Assembly (NCBI GenBank): GCA_917880885.1
Contig: OU862906.1
Location: forward strand, 63,582,165 to 63,646,164
Direction of reading: 5' to 3'
DNA: 64,000 nt
Source: Limnephilus marmoratus
Taxonomy: Eukaryota; Arthropoda; Insecta; Trichoptera; Limnephilidae
Program-made: the position numbers and the translations under genes
The notes under the pieces: model-generated
What the model was told of the DNA's origin: nothing
Database searches by the model: none
The model's input: the letters and a program-made list of their open reading frames with translations, nothing else
Shown here: piece by piece, positions 57,008-64,000 of the stretch
Numbering within the stretch: position 1 is the stretch's first letter
How the letters are laid out: every line of letters begins with the position of its first letter

Positions 57008-57577
57008 AATCAAAACGACGACCCATTCAAAATAATAGAATCATGAAATTAAAGCAATCATCTGATTTAACCCTTTATTTACCCTGTTATAAATTACGTG
57101 CATAGATTATCCACAATGGGATCCACTATCCACTAATCCACTATCTACACAAAGGAAAGCTTTTGGCGGAATGTCCCCTATGACGTGACCCCCGAACCTA
57201 ACGTATTGAATTAAATGAAAAGATAAGGCTACCACCCTCGCCATAAAGGAAACAACTCACTACATAATTCAAAAAGTAACTACTCGATGAAGCAAATTGA
57301 AGTGTTACAATCCTTTGAGAGGTGGTTAATTTGCGAATATTGGTGTCATCTTCTCGATTTTAGGCGTAATTCCACGATATTTCTAACACGTTTGTCACGT
57401 CGAAATTTAGGAATATCTTTTATGGCATCATATTATTACATAATTTTATCGTAACCGAATTAAAATACTAATATTTTTCTAAACGGGATTTAGTTTTTTC
57501 GGAATTGAAGTTGTTCAGGATTACAAGTCTTCTAAGATAATAAGGTCATTTCATGCACATTTTTCTTTCTTTCGTGT
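57008..57577. other. Unassigned DNA
   Basis: No supportable feature. Confidence 0.5.
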
Positions 57578-58166
57578 TTAACCCTAGAAAGATAATCTAC
57601 GTTTGAGAGACGTAAGCGATATACAAGAAATGCTGTATTTTTTTTTAATTCGAAACGTAGTGCGCTGTCTATTTCAGTTAGCTTAGTTGCCAAGCAGAGC
57701 TTGCGTGGGGCGGCTCTGTTACCATGGTAAGTACAATAATAACGGAGAAATACCTTACGTCCGAGAGACGTATGATTACCTCTTTGTAACTTTCAGACTT
57801 GTTCATATAAATGTGATTTAGCAAAATAATAATAATAAAAAAACTAAAATAAAATACGTAAAACGACTGATCGACTTTTAAACGTTCATAACATATAAAA
57901 ATGATACGATTTAGACATAAAATGAAACATTATTTTTCATTTAAAAAAAAGACGAAAGTATGTAAGAGATTTACAGAATTTTGTTATTTTTTTTAATTAC
58001 AATGTATTTTTAATAATTATTTCAGTTTTATTTAAAGTACAAAACCCTAAAGTAATTATTCAACTACCTTTAAACTGTGTTAGTATGATAATTTGTCAAA
58101 TATTCACTTTTAAAATTTATTACGTCTTTAAGGCAGGTAAAAATAAGTTTTTCTTTCTAGGGTTAA
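57578..58166. mobile_element. piggyBac-type MITE with canonical ends
   Basis: The left end TTAACCCTAGAAAGATAATC and right end TTTCTTTCTAGGGTTAA match the well-known piggyBac terminal sequence (CCCTAGAAAGATA) inside TTAA duplications at 57578-57581 and 58163-58166. The 589-bp element has no transposase. ACGTCCGAGAGACGTATG near 57750 and ACGTTTGAGAGACGTAAG near 57599 are an internal repeat. Confidence 0.88.
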
Positions 58167-58259
58167 AAATACTGTTGTAAACAAGTAATTATACAAGAAA
58201 GGCGCTAAAATACTTTTTATATTTTATATTTATGTTTTATATTTCTTATCATGAAATAT

Positions 58260-58640
58260 TCTGACAATAAATTATGGAGAGTTTGGTTTGAGAAAATTCT
58301 GTTTCGGTCGAACACTAGTATTTTATTAATGCGGGCCTTGAATAGGCTCGTATCCGTAAAGATTCGCGTACGCGCAGCGGTGCACAGGGGGTTACTACGG
58401 CTGGCTTCTTCGAGCATGCTCCATTGAAATATTTGTAGATCAGAGTCATCATGCTTACATTGCATCAGTGCATTAGCGATGTCAATCGGTCTGTTAGCAA
58501 CGAATTGACGGACCGCCCTCCTTTATACAGAATCAACTAGTTTTGTCAAAAATTTTCATTCTACAGCCCAGAGACTGCTCCCAAATTGAAGTGTTTGTAA
58601 TTGGTTTATACAGGACAATTAATATATTCAAGTACAAAAA
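58260..58640 (-). pseudogene. Jockey-type LINE fragment, post-RT domain
   Basis: One minus-strand frame, with several stops, reads GGRSVNSLLTDRLTSLMH, then MTLIYKYFNGACSKKPAVV and CAPLRVRESLRIRAYSRP. It fits the Jockey pattern in which a short L..+YKY+.G.CS.EL segment is followed by a P..R..R..R..... stretch, as in LINE B (ILVQRYYNGRCFEEL). The open frame 58217-58465 lies in another register and is a shadow. Confidence 0.5.
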
Positions 58641-58959
58641 ATTACTCGAACTAAATAAACTCTAAGAAATTATTAAAGATAATTTAAAAAAGCGTGAAAC
58701 ACTGTAAAAACTGGAGTTTGTGGCGGAAAACGAGCACCAAACACCTCTCTCTACCACCTTACATAATGTACAGAGTACACAGTACTCGGAATACATTTGT
58801 ATCGCTCCCCATTTCTACTTTATTCCAAATTAGGGGTAACTACATTGACTTAACACCGAATTTGAGAATTTTCTTTCTCCTTCGTAAATTTTTCGTTCGG
58901 AAAATGCTCAACAGAAATCCCATACATTTTAAAATCCGCTAAAATGACGCTTGCTAAAC
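58641..58959. other. AT-rich spacer, nothing recognised
   Basis: No supportable feature. Confidence 0.45.
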
Positions 58960-59110
58960 AAACTTTTCATTGAAGAAAAGAATAATACTAACAAATCTAA
59001 TCGAAAAATCAAACAGAACAAGACGCCGAAATAAAGGTAACAGTCGTAATATATAATATATTACATTGATGGGAATAACCTTAAAAGGTTATTAAAGAAA
59101 ATATTCCGAT
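58960..59110. mobile_element. Family B SINE tail with rearranged flank
   Basis: ATTGAAGAAAAGAATAATAC, ATCTAATCGAAAAATCAAAC and AGAACAAGACG match the left arm of 5645-5718. It is followed by the inverse of that copy's flank (ATTACATTGATGGGAATAACC). No tRNA-like head remains. Confidence 0.55.
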
Positions 59111-59935
59111 AAAACTTATACTTTTCAATACCTAAAGTTGATGTTTGTCTAGAACTAGGGCTAGACAAACACTTATATTGCTCATCTCAGTATGCTTGCA
59201 CAGTGAATATATAATAATTTGTTGCATTGATAAATCTGTAATGTTTCAGAATTCGAAATTTGTAATAGCTATCATAAATCACGCTTCTTAAAAAATGTTC
59301 CCTGATTTTTATGAGGCTTCTTTATAGTTTCTTGATAAGAAAAATATGTTATTCGATAATGCGCTTTAACACAACTAAAATTCAATTCGAACAATAAAAT
59401 GTGTATAACCGTAATGCACACATTTTCAAAAAGACCTTCAATTTTAATAAAATCACTTTTAAGATTGTTGACAAATCATTACATTTATATTTCAACCTTA
59501 AATTTGTAATAAAATTTCATTTTATAGTTATAATAATTGAGTAGATCACACTTAAAATACAATTTATTTTTCATGAATCTTTATTTGAATGAAGCCTTTT
59601 CTAATAAGGTCGCTTCAGCAAAGGGGATTTTGCTCGTCCAATTTTACCACCAAGCGGGTTTCGCAATTATCCAATGATTTTTTTTTTAACAAAATGCAAC
59701 GGAATTTAAGTTAATTAAATAATTTAGCTAATAACTTTGAATTTTGAAATCGCTACAATACTGTATTAATTATTTTTTTTCATTTGGAAATAATCTCGAC
59801 TACTCAAATATGCAAAAATAGTGTCATGATAAAGGATAGTTGCCGTAAAAAAAAGTCAATGATTATATTAGGCTTTTCATAAAATTTGATTGAAAATTTA
59901 CTAAAAATTTGGGAACATAACGTTACCACCACCGA
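59111..59935. other. AT-rich DNA with a small hairpin
   Basis: TGTTTGTCTAG / CTAGACAAACA near 59152-59171 is a short perfect palindrome. Nothing else recognised. Confidence 0.45.
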
Positions 59936-60165
59936 GATGTATGACCCTGGCAGCGCAGGGGTTGATTTCACTTTTGGTCCGAAAATTATGGGTTCGAATC
60001 CCATCGCCGGAAAAACGTGTTGTCAAGATTTTTTTATACCATACCTGGATGCTGCCAAACTGGGTGTTGGTTTTTGAGGTTGATCGACTACTCATTAATG
60101 TATTTACACTATTTATGGATGTAATAGTGGACTTAGCGCAAGTAAAAAAAAATGGAGGCATTTTA
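59936..60165 (+). mobile_element. SINE family D, tRNA-derived
   Basis: The tRNA-like head is at 59938-60016: A-box-like CTGGCAGCGCAGGGG and B-box TGGGTTCGAATCCCA. The body (GATGCTGCCAAACTGGGTGT, GTAATAGTGGACTTAGCGC) runs to an A-run at about 60147. Single copy; no target duplication seen. The overlapping 115-codon frame is a shadow. Confidence 0.6.
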
Positions 60166-61321
60166 ATGAGAAAAGTTCTTGAACTAACAAAGGGTTTAAC
60201 AAACTATCTTTCTCTTAAATCTATATCAACTGAAGCAATTTACTCACGGGAAAAAAGAAATCTGCTTACGAATTCAATGCTTACATAAATAAGATCGCCA
60301 TCTAATCAGAACTGGATTGAAGATCTCAAACTTTTAAAGTTTTACAAACTGCTTTGCATAACTCTCCAATTATTATTCAAAGTTAAAATTATTGGAAGCG
60401 GAGAGATTTCAGATTTTCCTCGCAAATAATTTATATTGTGGAAAGGAACTTCTTCTTTTCTTGAAGCTATATTTCGTATAGTCCGCTACACCTTGTACCG
60501 TGATGCATATTTCCTAACAACAACAACACCCCTTATACACTTCGCCCTTCGGGTATACACTTCTCGTTTCGTAGCCAATTTGGACACCTGGAAATTGTTG
60601 TTCGAGCCTTTGTTATTTTCTTAATATTTTTCTAGAGTTTCTCTTCTTCTTGAGCACCATCAGCGCATGCTTATTTGTGACCAACGCAGTGCATTGTATC
60701 TTTGGCAAACTCTCCAGTACACCCGCTTTCAAAAGCTTTGCTTATACTTGCTTTTAAAGTCACTTTGTAGTACGGTGTTATTTGCAGCCTCAGATCATAG
60801 AAATATTTTATAATCCGAGTTTGTTGCCAATCTAAAAGCCCCGAAAAAGGGCGTTAATAAATAAATAAATAAATAAATGTTCGAAAAAAAATATTGCTGG
60901 GAACATTACGTGCTTCATTCAAAATTTATTGATATTAAAAAATCAAATACATTTCTGCAATCTGTGGTACAAAAGTGATACCATTAAGCATGTGGTAATT
61001 CTGCGAATCATATAAAAGATAACCTAATAACACTTTGGTAATAATATCATAGTTTCAGGTTTTTTACTTTATTTTAGGTAACTATTAATTTAATATTTTA
61101 TTGTAAATTTTGAGCACTCTGTATTAAACTTTCTTTTCAATAGCTTATCTTAGTAAAATTCGCTCGTGTAAATCAAAAGATACGTATTTATCTTTATAAG
61201 AATTATTACCGTTATATATTACCGAATATATTACCGTTTTGAGAAAACAGGTCCTGAAGATTATTTGACAAATCGAACAACTACAATAAATAGATGTTTT
61301 TTTTCTATTATCGGTAAAAAA
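60166..61321. other. Unassigned AT-rich DNA with (AAAT)n at 60859
   Basis: AAGGGCGTTAATAAATAAAT at 60849 looks like a LINE 3' end leading into a tetranucleotide run, but the preceding frames lack RT motifs. Frames at 60436-60624 and 61145-61396 are not supported. Confidence 0.4.
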
Positions 61322-61750
61322 GAAAGGCTCTGCAATCGGGCCCGAAAAAAGATGGAGAGATACGAAATTACGAATGTTAGAGGAGAGCGTTAACATTTAC
61401 AGCGACAAAATCGATGCGAAAATTGCGAAAATGTTTAAGAAAACACGACTCGTTTAAAATAGAGCAAAAATCTCGCGGGCATTATCTTAAACAGCATTTA
61501 AAAAAACACTGTGAATTTTTTCATACATAAAACTTGTAAAATAACTGAAACAAACGTGTTAATAATAATTTTTGGAGCATACTTTGCGATTTTTTACTAT
61601 CCAGGGATTTTTATATAATTTGCGTTTCGGCGCGGGCAAAGTCCAGATATTATCTTCAAGAATAACATATATATTTTTTAAGAGCTTTAAAACTTACCGT
61701 GTTTAAGGGAAATATGTAATAAATCGGTGCAAATCCGGGTTGCGGGTCCT
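61322..61750 (-). mobile_element. Family H inverted-end element, second good copy
   Basis: Left AAGGCTCTGCAATCGGG and right CCGGGTTGCGGGTCCTT, inverse orientation to 53676-54106 with closely matching body. Its right end abuts a 27-bp satellite. Confidence 0.65.
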
Positions 61751-61754
61751 TATG

Positions 61755-62030
61755 AAAAAAATATATTAAACATACCTACCTTATAAAATATATTAAACAT
61801 ACCTACCTTATAAAATATATTAAACATACCTACCTTATAAAATATATTAAACATACCTACCTTATAAAATATATTAAACATACCTACCTTATAAAATATA
61901 TTAAACATACCTACCTTATAAAATATATTAAACATACCTACCTTATAAAATATATTAAACATACCTACCTTATAAAATATATTAAACATACCTACCTTAT
62001 AAAATATATTAAACATACCTACCTTATAAA
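61755..62030. repeat. 27-bp satellite, about ten units
   Basis: Ten near-identical units of AAACATACCTACC plus TTATAAAATATATT. Twenty-seven is a multiple of three, so the minus strand stays open with a repeated FYKVGMFNI nonapeptide; nothing suggests it is translated. The uniformity implies recent expansion. Confidence 0.92.
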
Positions 62031-62064
62031 TGAAGTACCAGTATAACATTTTGGAAATAAACTC

Positions 62065-62765
62065 TTTTTTTTTAAATTAGCTCCACACAGGGGGAAAATA
62101 ATTCTTCTCAAGGCCTGTGTCACCTTTGGGAACGCTGTGTGGAGGGACATTTTAGGAAAGCAAAGATAAAAAGTTCTGGGATGGAAAATGGTAGGAGGGG
62201 TGGGTAGATGGTAAATGGTATCCGGGGTCAATGAAGGTTATCCACCACTTTCCCGCCCCGGTATCTCACATGATTCTATGATTTTTGTTAAACGAAGCTA
62301 CATGTATTTATTTTTAACGAATCTAGACATCCGGTGTCCCAGCACACGTTGTAAGAAAGCAGTATGCAAGTGCTTAACAGGAAAACAAACATAATACAAC
62401 AAATTAGGTTAGCAATACAAGCAAAAATCATAGTTAAAGCAAAATAAAACTCATTCAAAAAGCTCACGAGGCAGCATTGCATCATGTGAAAAACCCTGTA
62501 AGCACCAGGTTTCTGGGGTCAGTATGTCCAGGAGTAACCAACGTTACGAGGAGCCATGATTTAGAGCCATCACAAGGCCTTCCTCAACCAGTCTCTCCCG
62601 ATCCGGCCTGCCACGCAGTTAGTGGACAGGCGCATCTGCCGCCAAAACCTGACTCTAAGACACCAAACGTAGCGAACCACTTGTGTGACCTATGGCAGAG
62701 GTGTTGGTAATCCAATGAATGGTTCCTGGGGCGGCGGCACCCAAAACCGCCTCCAAAACATATCT
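62065..62765 (-). mobile_element. SINE family F, interrupted copy
   Basis: Tail with T-run and TTAGCTCCACACAGGG at 62065-62170, body to about 62225, then about 280 bases of foreign sequence. The body resumes near 62510 (TTTCTGGGGTCAGTATGTCC) and runs to the head at 62760 (GGGGCGGCGGCACCC). The inserted part (62230-62505) is AT-rich and unidentified. Confidence 0.72.
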
Positions 62766-62997
62766 AACAATAGCTGTAAAATTAGATAAACAGCAGATCT
62801 GGTCTTTCTACTCAACAAATTTGGTGAATCACAGATATTTCTGCATTTTTAACTCAAAATCGCGATTTTCGTATAAACACACGCACATATTGCACATCCA
62901 TTCACATCAATGTAAAAGTTCAAGCGGGCCTATTTAAATAGGTAAATATGACGAAAAGCACATCTGAGGTCATGCGCTGATGAATAAAATTATTAAG

Positions 62998-63352
62998 TAA
63001 TGAAGACAATATTAGCGAAACTCAATCGAAAATGTGGAGACAGAAAAATCAGAAAAAGATATTTTGGCAGCTTTGGGACTCGAACCCAGGACTCTTTGCT
63101 TTCATAGCAAGTGCTCTACCAACTGAGCTAAGGTGTCGATATCAAATTCGGTCACTTTTAACTGTATCATACTTCGAATAAGAACTACTGACATTATCTT
63201 CGTTTTCTTAACGCACATATTATTGGCTGCTATCTTTATAAGTAATGTAAGCAAAGGGTTCTAGGTTCGAATCCCAAAGGTGCCAATATCTTTTTCTGAT
63301 TTTTCTGTCTCCACATTTTCGATAGAGTTTTGCTAATATTGTCATCATTTAA
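62998..63352. mobile_element. SINE family C head-to-head inverted dimer
   Basis: The left monomer (minus) has tail AATGAAGACAATATTAGCGA...GTGGAGACAGAAAAATCAG and a complete tRNA-like head at 63069-63139 (A-box TAGCTCAGTTGGTAGAGC, B-box GGGTTCGAGTCCC). The right monomer (plus) has a partial head with B-box AGGTTCGAATCCC at about 63265-63278 and the same tail inverted, ending TTGCTAATATTGTCATCATT. The tails are near-identical over about 75-80 bp. A family-typical spacer of about 100 bp (AACTGTATCATACTTCG ... TATTGGCTGCTATC) joins the heads. Confidence 0.78.
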
Positions 63353-63529
63353 TTAAATATCATAATTTGAGATTTTACTCAAAAAATTAAATAAAAAAAA
63401 TTATTTACATTGTGACGTGAACTTCAATTTCATTAGGTCCACTTACATACATAGGGAAGAATATAAAATTAGATAGAGATGACTAGATTAACACTAAATG
63501 TTTCACTTATCTTAATACATAAAAAATAA

Positions 63530-63982
63530 TGCTCCTTTTTTTACCTTAAACCTTTCATCCGATTGCGATGAAACTTTGGTGAGTTTTTGTTCGCACTGCC
63601 GCGATGGTTTTTATGAAATGAAATGGTTATTAAATTGCTTCCCATACTACTCATGCGAATGCGATGAGTATTTGTTGGGTTGTTGTGTGCACGCCTGCAA
63701 ACTTTTCTGTATTATATATTCTGGTGAGATCTGGCATTATGAAATTTGTATTATAGAATTGTAATAGGTCGCATGCGAGCTGTTTGAAAACTGAATGTAC
63801 CGGGACTGAATTTATGGAACGCGGGAGTGGGTTGCGGGACGGGGGAAGCTGGAGAGGGCAGAGGGAAGGCGGGGAAGGTGTAGGTGGAGGCATAAGTTGA
63901 ATGGGACGAATGGGAAAGAACATGCAGGGAGAAACAATTTCTTTATTAAGAAGCATTGCAACGCATGCCGGGAACTCGCTAG
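63530..63982 (+). mobile_element. Helitron-like family G, best 3' end
   Basis: Starts near TCCTTTTTTTACC with CCTTTCATCCGATTGCGATG AAACTTTGG, a wording I associate with arthropod Helitrons. The G-rich middle (GGAACGCGGGAGTGGG, AGGCGGGGAAGGTG) leads to GCAACGCATGCCGGGAACTC, then GCTAG before T. No Rep/helicase ORF. The minus-strand frame at 63651-63956 is a shadow of the G-rich run. Confidence 0.55.
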
Positions 63983-64000
63983 TACTCTATGAATAATCGA

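Noticed and set aside
61750..62049. 99-codon ORF of repeated FYKVGMFNI
   Set aside because: It is entirely the 27-bp satellite, with no start context, domain or flanking coding sequence.
63069..63139. Possible functional tRNA gene (minus strand)
   Set aside because: D, anticodon and T arms look good, but the acceptor stem has mismatches, the anticodon loop lacks the usual T33, and it lies in a repeated SINE tail context.

Overview
The window is AT-rich nuclear DNA of an animal, most likely an insect. It carries Jockey-type LINE reverse transcriptases with A/T-rich 3' tails, tRNA-headed SINEs ending in poly(A), TTAA-flanked piggyBac-type elements, a mariner remnant, hAT-type and other MITEs, and Helitron-like ends. 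Nothing looks bacterial. I find no convincing host protein-coding gene and no free-standing tRNA or rRNA gene. Nearly every readable block is a mobile element or a piece of one. The species cannot be named from the sequence.

Layout. 0.5-18 kb: SINEs of several families, a foldback element built of inverted motif arrays (3.3-3.8 kb), LINE fragments, a hAT-like remnant (11.4-12.0 kb) and a CpG-rich block of unknown identity (14.2-14.9 kb). 18.2-25.4 kb: one complete, young LTR retroelement on the minus strand with 708-bp near-identical LTRs, a 4-bp target duplication, and a 5.8-kb interior with no recognisable gag or pol but two in-frame tandem-repeat blocks. 25-33 kb: Helitron-like, SINE, piggyBac-like and other MITE copies, a 57-bp-arm hairpin, and LINE tails. 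33.5-38 kb: two nested LINEs on the minus strand; LINE A interrupts LINE B and is bracketed by a 5-bp duplication. 38-48 kb: mostly unassigned AT-rich DNA, including a 4-kb strand-skewed block with a CCAAT/TATA promoter-like site at its right end. 48-64 kb: mariner, LINE fragments, a TIR element, two copies of a 430-bp inverted-end repeat, two TTAA elements, a 27-bp satellite, SINEs and Helitron-like ends.

How the parts relate. A SINE (family F) ends in the same roughly 100 bp as LINE B, so LINE B probably moved it. Families B and C include inverted, head-to-head tRNA-SINE arrangements: tails outside, pol III-type heads inside. One family C copy is split by a TTAA MITE, and another C copy in the same window shows the unoccupied site. 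The most notable candidates are the head-to-head SINE elements, the gene-less LTR element with coding-like repeats, the inverted-array foldback and the long hairpin at 31.9 kb. All alignments were made by eye; identities and clade names need a computed check.
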